Source: Bacteroidales bacterium (GTDB lineage: Bacteria > Bacteroidota > Bacteroidia > Bacteroidales > UBA932). Taken from it: a stretch of 64,000 nucleotides of DNA. A program made the position numbers and the translations under genes. Location: NCBI GenBank assembly GCA_004552615.1, contig SFNZ01000001.1, positions 14,500 to 78,499 on the forward strand, written 5' to 3'. The notes below the pieces were generated by a model. The model made no database searches, was not told the DNA's origin, and saw only the letters and a list, made by a program, of their open reading frames with translations. Shown here in pieces: positions 9,918 to 18,202 of this stretch (its first letter is position 1; each line of letters opens with the position of its first letter).

Positions 9918-11732
9918 TTATTCGTAGATGAGTTCTACCTTGTCAATCCACAGCTTGCTGGAATCGCAGCCGGTGAAATAGTCACCGTACATACTTGCCG
10001 CGAAAGCTATCATGATATGAGTAGGATATGCTGTGGTGGTCTTGTAGTCAAGCGGGATGGTAATCTGCTGCCATACATTGGTGCTGTTGGCTGCATCGGA
10101 TACAAATATCTTCTCGCCGAAGGCTATGGTGGATTCGTCCGTGGTGTAGTCAACGAATGTGCTCTCGTCCGTGGTGTTTACAAGGATAGGGCTGGTGGCG
10201 TCACCGCCGTAGGTCTTGTAGTTCCAGTTGCCGATGGCAATGCGGAGGGAGGCCTTGTCATAGTCACCTTTCTGGACTCCGGAAGGCCCGTTGCCGACGC
10301 GGTTTATAGTACCGCCGGAATACTTGGTCCAGAGACGCATTGCTGAAGGACGTGCCGTGAAAGGACGTCCGAAATATACGGTACCTCCGCTTGTTCCGAT
10401 TGTCTCGCCGAAGCGCCCGCAGAACAGGTTTCCTGCAGCGAACTTGACAATGACGTATCTTGATTCCAGACATACCGACTGGGACCCGTCCATCTTGTCG
10501 GATGCGTCAGGATATGTAATCTGGTAAGATGAACCTACTGTAGTCGAACCTTTGTTTCCGCTGCACCACCATTTGGTCTGCAGTTCAGGATCACTCGCTG
10601 CCGGATCATAGAACGAATAGTAATTGCCGCTCTCGTCGTGGCTGACGGTCTCGAAACTGTTGTTAGGGACTTGAGGTGTGGCCTCCGTCGTCACTGTCCT
10701 GGTTCCCTCCACGATTTCCTCGCTTCCGTCCGCAAGACTGGTCACCACGAGCCTGTATTCGTACTCGGTCTCTCCTGTAAGACCGCTTATGACTGACGAA
10801 TATGAGCCTTCACTGTCTCTTGTGGCTGCACCGGTGCGGGTCCATTCCCCTGCGCCGGCAGGCCTGTATTCGAAATAAACCTTGCCCTGGTCATATTCGT
10901 TCTCGTCCACGTCGGCGTGCGCCGTAAATCTTGCTCCCCAGACCTCATATTTGTTCGTGGCTGCAAGGCCTGTGGAAACCGGCACGAATATGATGTCATC
11001 GTAAACCTCGTTGAGGGTGTCGTCCACGAGAATCACGACATCGAATCCACCGTCCTTCTCGACATACTTGAGTCCGAGCGAGTATCGCCTGCCTCCAGAG
11101 ACATTCTCGATTTTGCCGCTCTTTGTGAATGCCTCACCGCCTGCAAGCGTTCCGCTGAATGTCCAGTCGAGGGAAGGCTCGAAGCCGTACGGGATGAAAT
11201 ATCCATCGTTTCCGCTCTGGGACTTGCCGTAGGAAAGACTTGCTCCTTCCACGGTTGAAAGGCTTACGGTGCAGGTATAGCCTGCCTGGAAATGGCTGTC
11301 CACCGAGCTGTCGAACCTGACGTTGGAAATGATGCTGTTCATTGCTGCCACGATGGTGATGCTTTCAGAAGATCCGTCGGAGATGGTGACGTTCTTGCTT
11401 CCCTTGTAGCTCTTCTGCTCCCAGGATGCGTAAGCCGGGGTCTCCTTGGCTGCCTCGCCGGCGAGCACGTCCACCCTGTATCCTCCTGACGGAAGATATA
11501 TCTTTGCCGGCAGTTCGGAATATTTGTAATGGCGGACCATTCCGGAGAAATCATCCTTGTAAATCCTGATGTCGGCGTTTGCAAGGAGCTCGTCCGAAGT
11601 CATTGCTGCCTTGGTCTCTCCTGTGCTTATGGAGAGCATGAGGGCACCTTCCCCTTCCGGGGTGATTTGCTGCTTCTGGCACGACATGATGGCTGCCGCA
11701 GCTAGGGTGATGATTGCAAATGTCTTTTTCAT
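9918..11732 (-). CDS. DUF4493-PCMD lipoprotein
   Basis: The protein has 604 residues with a lipoprotein signal (AAAAIMSC). Residues 25-235 form a DUF4493-type beta-sandwich, recognisable by LPSGGYRVDV, the later YKGSKNVTI strand and the valine-rich strands after it. Residues 240-350 resemble a fibronectin type III unit ending in TVTTEAT. Residues 355-604 are a PCMD domain with blocks nearly identical to those of the gene at 6759-8360 (SGNKGSTTVGSS, KFAAGNLFCG, TIGTSGGTVYFGRPFTARP). It combines the two domain types found separately in its neighbours and is probably the central or tip component of the structure. The gap to the upstream gene is 17 bases. Confidence 0.85.
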   Translation of the reverse strand: MKKTFAIITLAAAAIMSCQKQQITPEGEGALMLSISTGETKAAMTSDELLANADIRIYKDDFSGMVRHYKYSELPAKIYLPSGGYRVDVLAGEAAKETPAYASWEQKSYKGSKNVTISDGSSESITIVAAMNSIISNVRFDSSVDSHFQAGYTCTVSLSTVEGASLSYGKSQSGNDGYFIPYGFEPSLDWTFSGTLAGGEAFTKSGKIENVSGGRRYSLGLKYVEKDGGFDVVILVDDTLNEVYDDIIFVPVSTGLAATNKYEVWGARFTAHADVDENEYDQGKVYFEYRPAGAGEWTRTGAATRDSEGSYSSVISGLTGETEYEYRLVVTSLADGSEEIVEGTRTVTTEATPQVPNNSFETVSHDESGNYYSFYDPAASDPELQTKWWCSGNKGSTTVGSSYQITYPDASDKMDGSQSVCLESRYVIVKFAAGNLFCGRFGETIGTSGGTVYFGRPFTARPSAMRLWTKYSGGTINRVGNGPSGVQKGDYDKASLRIAIGNWNYKTYGGDATSPILVNTTDESTFVDYTTDESTIAFGEKIFVSDAANSTNVWQQITIPLDYKTTTAYPTHIMIAFAASMYGDYFTGCDSSKLWIDKVELIYE

Positions 11733-11749
11733 GTTCTTCCCTCCTGCTC

Positions 11750-12991
11750 TTATTCAACGACAAGTACTACGTCAATGCTGTTCTTGCAGCCTTTCTTGTC
11801 CACGACATTCATCGTGAAGGTGTGGCTGCCCGGGAATCCGAGAATTGCGGTCTGGGCTCCAGAGAGGTCGAAATCTATTTCTGTCTTGCCGGCCAATTCG
11901 GTTCCGTGAGGGAACGGAACAATGTCGAATACTCCCATTGCCTCTTCCGACGGGTTGATGAGGTCGAGATTCGTTCCTCCTACGGTATTGACAGAGTTGA
12001 TGAAATCGACATTGGTAGAGGCGATGTCCACGGTGAACTTCAGTACGCCGTTAGGAACGACTGCCTTCAACGTGAGGTTGAACGGATTGCCGGAAGCCGG
12101 AACGGTAATCGGACGGGTGATGTCGTAGTCGCAAGTCGATACGAGCTCGATGCCACCGTCGCCTATAGGGGCTTCAGGGTCGTAACCGTCGCCTGTCTCC
12201 GAGACCTGTACGTCGTTGTCGAGGACTGCGTCAGCCACGAGGCCGTCAATCTCGATTCCGATGGTGACATCGCCGGTAGAATCCGTTTTCTTGAGGAACT
12301 TGATGATATGGTAGTCACGAGGCTTGATTCCGGTGACAGTGGTTGTCATCTTCTGGGTCTTGTTCTCGATGGAACCCTTGAATGTCACGACCATCGTGGT
12401 GTTGTTTCCGTTGACAGCGAAGTAACCGATGCGCCTTTCGTATTTAGGTGCCCCGGAATTGTAGCTCAGGGCATAGTCGAGAGGGGATCCTGTGGTCACT
12501 TCCACGCTGGCGTTTCCGTCGCCGGTCACCATTGAGAGAAAATCGTCGTTGTACTCCACGGACACGGCGCACTGCAGCAGGGTGCAGGTTATCGTGCCGA
12601 GCTCGGTCGTCTGGCCGGCGGTGATGGTGAATTGTTCAGTCGCCCCATAAACAGGTGAGGAGAATTTGGCATCAGGCACTGCGGCTGCAGTGGAACGTAT
12701 GTCCAGCCTGTAGTCTCCGGCGAGAAGCGAAATGCTTCCCGAGCCTTCCGTGACGGCGGAATACTGTCCTGACCATACGAGGGATTCCCCTGAGTCATAC
12801 ACGTAGAGCATATATGTGCCGTCAGCAGCCTCTGTTTTCGTGACCATCTCCTCGGAATAGTCGATGCTGAGCCTTGCGAAAGACAGGGTTCCTTTCAGGC
12901 TCTCGTTCTTGTCGTAATTGAATTTGTCATCAGCGCAGCTTGCAAGTGCGAGCGTGGCAAGTGAGAAAGTGAATATTGTCTTGAGTCTCAT
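11750..12991 (-). CDS. DUF4493-domain lipoprotein
   Basis: The protein is about 413 residues long from the ATG at 12991; an ATG at 13003 would overlap the upstream stop by eight bases (translational coupling). The lipobox is LALASC followed by ADD, an acidic start that fits surface-exported Bacteroidota lipoproteins. The first half carries the DUF4493 pattern (SLLAGDYRLDIRS, then YGATEQFTI and strands CAVSVEYND). The second half (about 260-413) is another beta-rich domain of the type seen in surface adhesins, with no catalytic motif. It is the third gene of the operon. Confidence 0.8.
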   Translation of the reverse strand: MRLKTIFTFSLATLALASCADDKFNYDKNESLKGTLSFARLSIDYSEEMVTKTEAADGTYMLYVYDSGESLVWSGQYSAVTEGSGSISLLAGDYRLDIRSTAAAVPDAKFSSPVYGATEQFTITAGQTTELGTITCTLLQCAVSVEYNDDFLSMVTGDGNASVEVTTGSPLDYALSYNSGAPKYERRIGYFAVNGNNTTMVVTFKGSIENKTQKMTTTVTGIKPRDYHIIKFLKKTDSTGDVTIGIEIDGLVADAVLDNDVQVSETGDGYDPEAPIGDGGIELVSTCDYDITRPITVPASGNPFNLTLKAVVPNGVLKFTVDIASTNVDFINSVNTVGGTNLDLINPSEEAMGVFDIVPFPHGTELAGKTEIDFDLSGAQTAILGFPGSHTFTMNVVDKKGCKNSIDVVLVVE

Positions 12992-12995
12992 GATA

Positions 12996-13724
12996 TCAGT
13001 CATTTAAATCCACTTCCACGAGCTCGGCATCGGTTGTGGTCTCGTCGAAGGTGATGGTTATTGTATTGGAACCTACATTTGAAGCATCGAATCTGACCGT
13101 GTAGCAGGTTGCAGGTTCGAGGTTCCTGAATTCCTTTTCAGCGAAGGTCTGGGTGGCTCCGCCCTGGTTTGTGAGCGAGCCGCTGATCTTGAAGGAGTAG
13201 GCATCCATGAACACGGCCCTGGTCTCGGATTTAGGTATGGAAATGACTGTTCCTCCTCCTGTTGTCAGGGTGAAATTCCAGTCGCTGAAATAGTTCGTGA
13301 AGCTTTCGCTGAAACTGAGCTTGACGATGCTTCCGGCGAGCTTGACCTTGACTGTGACGGTCTGTGAGCCTCCTCCGGTCACGGAGAAAGACTGCTCTCC
13401 CTTGAAACATGGCTTGTCAAATCCTTCGTCCGTAAGACTTCCGTAAGAAGCGATTGCAGTGTAGTTGCCTGCTGTCAGAGTAACCGGCGACGAAAGGTCG
13501 GTCACCGGAGTGATGTTTTCCTGCTGGTCCCTGACCGTGACCGTGAATGCGGATGCCGACGGCAGGGAGGTGAAGTCTCCCACTGAAGATTTCGTGGAGA
13601 CGTCAATGAGATTCTGTTGCTGCTCCAGGGCGATTCTGACATTGCCTTCCGTGCCGTTCTGTTTCGAGCAGGCGGCAAGGATGGCCAACGCAGCCATGGC
13701 TGCAGACATTGTTCTGATACGCAT
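12996..13724 (-). CDS. short DUF4493-type lipoprotein
   Basis: The protein has 242 residues with a lipobox LAILAACS. A single DUF4493-like domain fills the chain: SPVTLTAGNYTAIASYG, CFKGEQSFSV, VKVKLAGSIVKLSFSESF and a closing NTITITFDETT. It lacks the extra C-terminal domains of the two following genes and may be the basic structural unit. It begins nine bases after the fimbrillin-like gene and its stop is within the alternative start of the next gene. The repeated single-domain, double-domain and PCMD-tipped arrangement across this operon resembles pilin-like gene sets, but that is inference. Confidence 0.78.
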   Translation of the reverse strand: MRIRTMSAAMAALAILAACSKQNGTEGNVRIALEQQQNLIDVSTKSSVGDFTSLPSASAFTVTVRDQQENITPVTDLSSPVTLTAGNYTAIASYGSLTDEGFDKPCFKGEQSFSVTGGGSQTVTVKVKLAGSIVKLSFSESFTNYFSDWNFTLTTGGGTVISIPKSETRAVFMDAYSFKISGSLTNQGGATQTFAEKEFRNLEPATCYTVRFDASNVGSNTITITFDETTTDAELVEVDLND

Positions 13725-13733
13725 GGTGTTATT

Positions 13734-15539
13734 TTAATTATTTGCTATTGATACTTTTATATTGTCGAGGTACAGCCAGTATGTACCATTGCTTCCGACT
13801 GATGTTACCTTGTCGGCAACCTCCCTGATGGACAGGCGCTTGTCGCAGGTCATGCCGTCGAGCACTGTGCTGTACTCATGGTCTATGTTGGTATATGATC
13901 CCGAGGTCTCGTTGATGTAGAATGAGTTCGGGAAAGTGCCGCTTGAATTGTCGCTCGAGAGGTTTCCGGTCTCGGTGGTCCATCCCACATATACAGTGGC
14001 TCCGGCCTCCTTGGCATTGAGTTCCTCACGGTTGAACGAATAGTTGAAGAACATGTTCAGGCTCACCGTATGTCCCGCCTTGATTCCGCTCAGGAGAGGG
14101 GAGTCACATCTGGAAGCCATAAGATTGTTTATGAACAATCCGGTCTCCCTGTGTGCCGCAAGCCTGATGGCGGTACCGGCCTCACCTCCTGCACGTGCCA
14201 CGCTCCATCCGCTCTCTATATAGTATGGGGACTTGTCTCCGAGGTTTGAGTCTGAATGTATGTCCCCGCTGTTGAAACTGCTCTGGATGCAGCTGAAATC
14301 CTCGAATACCAGGTAAGGGCAGTTCAGATTCATGTTGACGGTGCTGGACGCAGTCATGTCCGGGAACGTGAGGGACTCGCTTACAATGGCATCCTCGCTC
14401 TCGTAGCTGACGGTGAACCCAATGCCCGAAAGTGAGCGGAACTCGCTCTCATCAAATGTCATGAGCGCTATCTTCTCGCCTGGTTCGAAGGCGGATCCGT
14501 CCGGCTCGGAATATGTGTACGATGAGACCTGTGTTCCTCCCCAGGTCACAGGGCTGGCGAAATTGAATGTCACGCTCTTCACTTCCTGGCCGAGATTGTT
14601 GGACATCAGGGTGAATGACAGCCTGAATACACGCCCGGCGGACTTGGCCCTGAGAGGCACGGTGGTGATGTGGCCGGCCTTGAAATCCCTGCCTGCAAGC
14701 CGTATCGGCTCTATGTCGGAGTAGCAATTGGCGGAGAATACCCTGACATTCATGTAATCGCCAGATGTATATGTGGTCTGCGGCGGGAAGATGGATGACG
14801 AGATATAGTCTCCGTCCTGCACGGGACCGTCCGGGGTGAGGGTGATGGTGGTCTGCGCGTCTGAGAGAGAGGCGCTTCCGTCACTGATGTTCACATTCAC
14901 TGTACCGGCAATTCCCTGCGGCATTGAGAATTCCAATGACGTTACCGGCTCGTTCATGGCGTTCTCGCCTTCAGGAATGAAGAATCTGAAATAATGAAGG
15001 AGATGCCTCAGCCCGAGGTCGAGGCTTACGGTCTCGTCGGCCGGTCTCGTCTCGTCGAATTCCTTGAGGGCACCTGCTTCGATGGCACCTGATATGGCAA
15101 TGCAGGCTCCGGAAGCTTTCCCGTCCTGCTGCGACGGAAGGTTGAACACCGCATTCTTGCCTGAAAATGAGGAAGGAACAGGGAATGTCACATAGTATTT
15201 ATATGTTCCGTCCTCCATAGGGGCGTCCAGGGCCGAGGTGAAATATGCCTTCGTGTCATTTTGACGTGCGAACATGTAGAATTCTTTTCCTGCCAGAACC
15301 TGTGAGCCGTCCCGGCTGTCTGCCCAAACTGCGACCTTGTCCCCCGGTTCCCAGGCGAACTTGCCTTCAGAAGAAAGCAGCTCGGCTTTGGTTCCGGATT
15401 GGGAAGTGGAGAATGCCACCCGGACCGGGCCGTCACGGTCAATGTCAGTCTCGATTGTATCGATGCTTGCGCATGCGGATACAGTCGTCAGAACATAGGC
15501 GTACAGCCATACGAGGTGTTTTGTACACGACTTTTTCAT
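13734..15539 (-). CDS. fimbrillin-like lipoprotein
   Basis: I chose the ATG at 15539 because the protein then starts MKKSCTKHLVWLY and has a lipobox (TTVSAC); the frame stays open 26 codons upstream across the predicted promoter. The protein is 601 residues long. Residues 30-300 match the fimbrillin-family N-terminal beta-sandwich pattern (FAWEPGDKVAVWA, then YYVTFPVP and SGDYMNVRVFSA). The last 190 residues resemble a jelly-roll module ending WLYLDNIKVSIA, like many carbohydrate-binding or PCMD-type folds. It is the promoter-proximal gene of the seven-gene operon. An anchor or major-subunit role is plausible but unproven. Confidence 0.78.
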   Translation of the reverse strand: MKKSCTKHLVWLYAYVLTTVSACASIDTIETDIDRDGPVRVAFSTSQSGTKAELLSSEGKFAWEPGDKVAVWADSRDGSQVLAGKEFYMFARQNDTKAYFTSALDAPMEDGTYKYYVTFPVPSSFSGKNAVFNLPSQQDGKASGACIAISGAIEAGALKEFDETRPADETVSLDLGLRHLLHYFRFFIPEGENAMNEPVTSLEFSMPQGIAGTVNVNISDGSASLSDAQTTITLTPDGPVQDGDYISSSIFPPQTTYTSGDYMNVRVFSANCYSDIEPIRLAGRDFKAGHITTVPLRAKSAGRVFRLSFTLMSNNLGQEVKSVTFNFASPVTWGGTQVSSYTYSEPDGSAFEPGEKIALMTFDESEFRSLSGIGFTVSYESEDAIVSESLTFPDMTASSTVNMNLNCPYLVFEDFSCIQSSFNSGDIHSDSNLGDKSPYYIESGWSVARAGGEAGTAIRLAAHRETGLFINNLMASRCDSPLLSGIKAGHTVSLNMFFNYSFNREELNAKEAGATVYVGWTTETGNLSSDNSSGTFPNSFYINETSGSYTNIDHEYSTVLDGMTCDKRLSIREVADKVTSVGSNGTYWLYLDNIKVSIANN

Positions 15540-15560
15540 AGAAGAATTAACATCTATCGG

Positions 15561-15591
15561 CAAAATTAGGTTAAATTTTTTATGGCGCAAA
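15561..15591 (-). promoter_or_regulatory. promoter of the fimbrillin-like/PCMD operon
   Basis: Read on the minus strand there is a TTTG (15588-15591), 19 bases, then TAATTTTG (15561-15568), an exact Bacteroidetes -33/-7 pair. Transcription should start near 15555, giving a leader of about 16 bases before the ATG at 15539. Confidence 0.7.
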
Positions 15592-15622
15592 TATTTTCGA
15601 CTTTTCGAACATTCCATAAATG

Positions 15623-15638
15623 CGCAAGATAGGACAAA
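15623..15638. repeat. 16-bp repeat, copy 1
   Basis: CGCAAGATAGGACAAA occurs here and again, identically, at 42032-42047. Here it lies about 30 bases upstream of the -33 element of the fimbrillin-like operon, a position suited to an activator site. Confidence 0.5.
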
Positions 15639-15666
15639 ATCGAGGTCAAAAATTCTCTAAAATATC

Positions 15667-18159
15667 TTAAACAGAATTTTTGACTTTCAGGATAATTTCT
15701 TTGGAAGTGCCTGATGTAGTGGTATATAGCTCTGGATTTCGGAACCCTGCAAGAAAGGCTTTTATTTCCATCCTCTTCTTCCCGGACAGTTGCAGGTCCA
15801 TGATCGAAATTGCCCCATCAGCAGTGGTAACCGCAAGGAAATTCCTTCCATCGGTCAGGATTTCTCCCGGAACGGTATCTAATTGTCCCTCATTTCTTCC
15901 GGCCTTTACAAGCATCTCCTTGAAAGCGTCGCCTTCAACCCGTTCTCCGAAGAAGACTTTCAGTTGTAAAGCATTCCCGTTTCCATCGCGCGGAACAATC
16001 TCCGTAAATGCTGCTGGATAAGGACTTAGACCGCGTATTAAATTGTAAATCGAGGCTGTTGTGTCGTTCCAGTCGATATGGCATAGCTCACGTGTGAGTT
16101 TCGGAGCCGGCTTGAGCACTTCGGAACCCTGGATGAAGCTTCTCTGTACCCTCGTCTCCACGTTTTTCTCGATAATGCCTTCCACTGTCTGAACCACGAG
16201 ATCAGCCCCTATTGGCATCAGCTTGTCATGGAGGTCTCCGGCAGTGTCGGTCTTCGATATGCGGCATTCCTGTCTCAGGATGATGCCTCCGGTATCTATG
16301 TCCTTGTCTATCATGAAGGTCGTCACGCCGCTCATGTTCTCTCCGTTGATTACGGCCCAGTTTATAGGAGCGGCTCCGCGGTATTGCGGCAGGAGGGCTG
16401 CATGGAGATTGAACGTTCCGAGCTTCGGCATTGCCCATACCTCCTCAGGCAGCATCCTGAACGCCACCACCACGAACATGTCCGCTTTCATGGCGGCGAG
16501 TTCCTTCAGGAATTCCGGATCCTTGAGCTTGACCGGCTGAAGCACAGGAATTCCCTGTTCCACAGCATATTTCTTCACCGCGCTCTCGTTCATCTTGAGT
16601 CCGCGTCCGCTCGGCTTGTCCGCCACGGTCACTACGCCCACGATATTGTGTTTGGCTTCAATGAGGGCTTTCAGTGGAGCGACAGCGAACTCCGGCGTGC
16701 CCATATATACTATGCGTGTCTTTCTGAATGTCGTCATAAATCTGCTCTTTAGTTTTCTCCACCATGCCCCGAAGTTCTCGGTGTTGATGATGGCTGAATC
16801 ATGCACGGCCTTCCATGTGAAATAAAGGCCGAGAGGGAACAATACAATCGTGGATATGAATACTCCGGAGGCTGCCGAGATGGCCCCGTCCCTCGCCAGT
16901 TTCGTTCCCGTGATGTCCACCACCCAGTAAAGTACGAAGAACAGCACCGCGATGATGGCCGACACTCCCAGTCCTCCTTTCCTGATGAACGCCCCGAGAG
17001 GTGCCCCGATGAAGAACAGGATGAAGCAGGCCAGGGCCTCCGCGAATTTCTTCAGGAACTCTACGTCCGTTCTCCGGAGGAGATAGACATAGCTGTAAAC
17101 GTCATTCTCATAGCCCATTACCTGCTGGCGGATTTCCCTCGCGACGTTTGCCGCAGTCTCGTAGGCCCTCAGCTCCGAGGCGTCATCCTTCCATTTGCAG
17201 ATGCCCGGGGCCGTGAACGGAGTTGTCCCCTGGAAATGGGATGCGGTGTCCAGCTGGTCGGCAAAGCGCAGCTGCTTCCTGCTGAGGAATTCCGCCCTGT
17301 TGACAGCTCTCGTGGAATCGTTGAGCCGGGACAGTGAGTCCTTCCCGTGGCTGAGCTGGGCGAGAGTCATGGCCTTGACCTGGTTGCCGAACTTGGCATC
17401 CTCGGATTTCTGGAATGCATAGTTCTCGAGAGGGATGATCATCTCCTGCCGGGAGAATGTGATCTTCTGCAGCTGGAGGGATGTGTCCCGGAAAGATATC
17501 TTGTTGGTTTCCTGATAGTTGATACCGCTGTATAACTGGAATGTCAGATAGTCCTTGGACTTCGACATTTTCATCATCGCGGAATCCGCTATCGTCACGC
17601 TCGTGTTGCCTTTTCCCCCGGTATGGTCATATACCATTACCCCGTGCATCATCCCGCTCTTGTCGTCCTTGAGGTCGATTCGAAGCACATATCCTTCGAT
17701 TCCGTCATAGAACGTGCCTGTCGGGATGTTGATTTCCTCCTTTGTCCTGCCGATGTCGTCCCTGAGAGTGTAAATCTCGTTGAATGCTACCGGGACCAGG
17801 TTGTTCACGGTGAAGAAGGCTATCACTGAAATGATTGATGCACAGATGATGAGCGGTGTGAGAATCCTTGTCAGGGATATTCCCGCAGCCTTCATTGCAA
17901 TCAGCTCGTTGTTCTCCGCGAGCTGGCCCACCGTCATCACGGAAGCCAGCAGGGTGGCGAGCGGCAGGGACAGAGGCAGCATCGTGGCGCTGCCCCATCC
18001 GAGGAATTCCAGTATTATCTTGAGCCCCAGGCCCTTGCCTACGAGCTCGTCAATGTAAACCCACAGAAACTGCATCATCATGATGAAAACGACAATCAGC
18101 AGGATTCCGGCAAACGGTCCCACGAAGGATTTCACTATGAACTGGTCGAGTTTCTTCAT
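15667..18159 (-). CDS. LptF/LptG-type permease fused to methionyl-tRNA formyltransferase
   Basis: This is one uninterrupted 830-codon frame with two unrelated modules. Residues 1-474 are a YjgP/YjgQ (LptF/G) permease: three N-terminal membrane helices (about 12-36, 56-80, 98-125), a periplasmic beta-jellyroll, and three more helices (about 365-455). This is the LPS transport gate that works with LptB. Residues 475-830 are a full-length Fmt (formylates Met-tRNA for initiation), with YMGTPEFAV, FNLHAALLPQYRGAAPINWA and DTGGI. The join is RKLKSRF followed by MTTFRKTRIV, so the ATG at 16737 could also start a free Fmt. Either this is a true fusion, an overlapping pair sharing a frame with the permease stop lost, or a sequence error at the junction. 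It lies 43 bases after alaS and is probably in its operon. Confidence 0.85.
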   Translation of the reverse strand: MKKLDQFIVKSFVGPFAGILLIVVFIMMMQFLWVYIDELVGKGLGLKIILEFLGWGSATMLPLSLPLATLLASVMTVGQLAENNELIAMKAAGISLTRILTPLIICASIISVIAFFTVNNLVPVAFNEIYTLRDDIGRTKEEINIPTGTFYDGIEGYVLRIDLKDDKSGMMHGVMVYDHTGGKGNTSVTIADSAMMKMSKSKDYLTFQLYSGINYQETNKISFRDTSLQLQKITFSRQEMIIPLENYAFQKSEDAKFGNQVKAMTLAQLSHGKDSLSRLNDSTRAVNRAEFLSRKQLRFADQLDTASHFQGTTPFTAPGICKWKDDASELRAYETAANVAREIRQQVMGYENDVYSYVYLLRRTDVEFLKKFAEALACFILFFIGAPLGAFIRKGGLGVSAIIAVLFFVLYWVVDITGTKLARDGAISAASGVFISTIVLFPLGLYFTWKAVHDSAIINTENFGAWWRKLKSRFMTTFRKTRIVYMGTPEFAVAPLKALIEAKHNIVGVVTVADKPSGRGLKMNESAVKKYAVEQGIPVLQPVKLKDPEFLKELAAMKADMFVVVAFRMLPEEVWAMPKLGTFNLHAALLPQYRGAAPINWAVINGENMSGVTTFMIDKDIDTGGIILRQECRISKTDTAGDLHDKLMPIGADLVVQTVEGIIEKNVETRVQRSFIQGSEVLKPAPKLTRELCHIDWNDTTASIYNLIRGLSPYPAAFTEIVPRDGNGNALQLKVFFGERVEGDAFKEMLVKAGRNEGQLDTVPGEILTDGRNFLAVTTADGAISIMDLQLSGKKRMEIKAFLAGFRNPELYTTTSGTSKEIILKVKNSV

Positions 18160-18202
18160 CGATGATGCGTTGTGTCGTATTAAATTGTACCCTGAAAGGT
18201 GC

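Noticed and set aside
15640..15680. A terminator after the permease-Fmt gene from the aaaattct/agaatttt pair
   Set aside because: The stem is short and AT-only and overlaps the stop codon; too weak to call.
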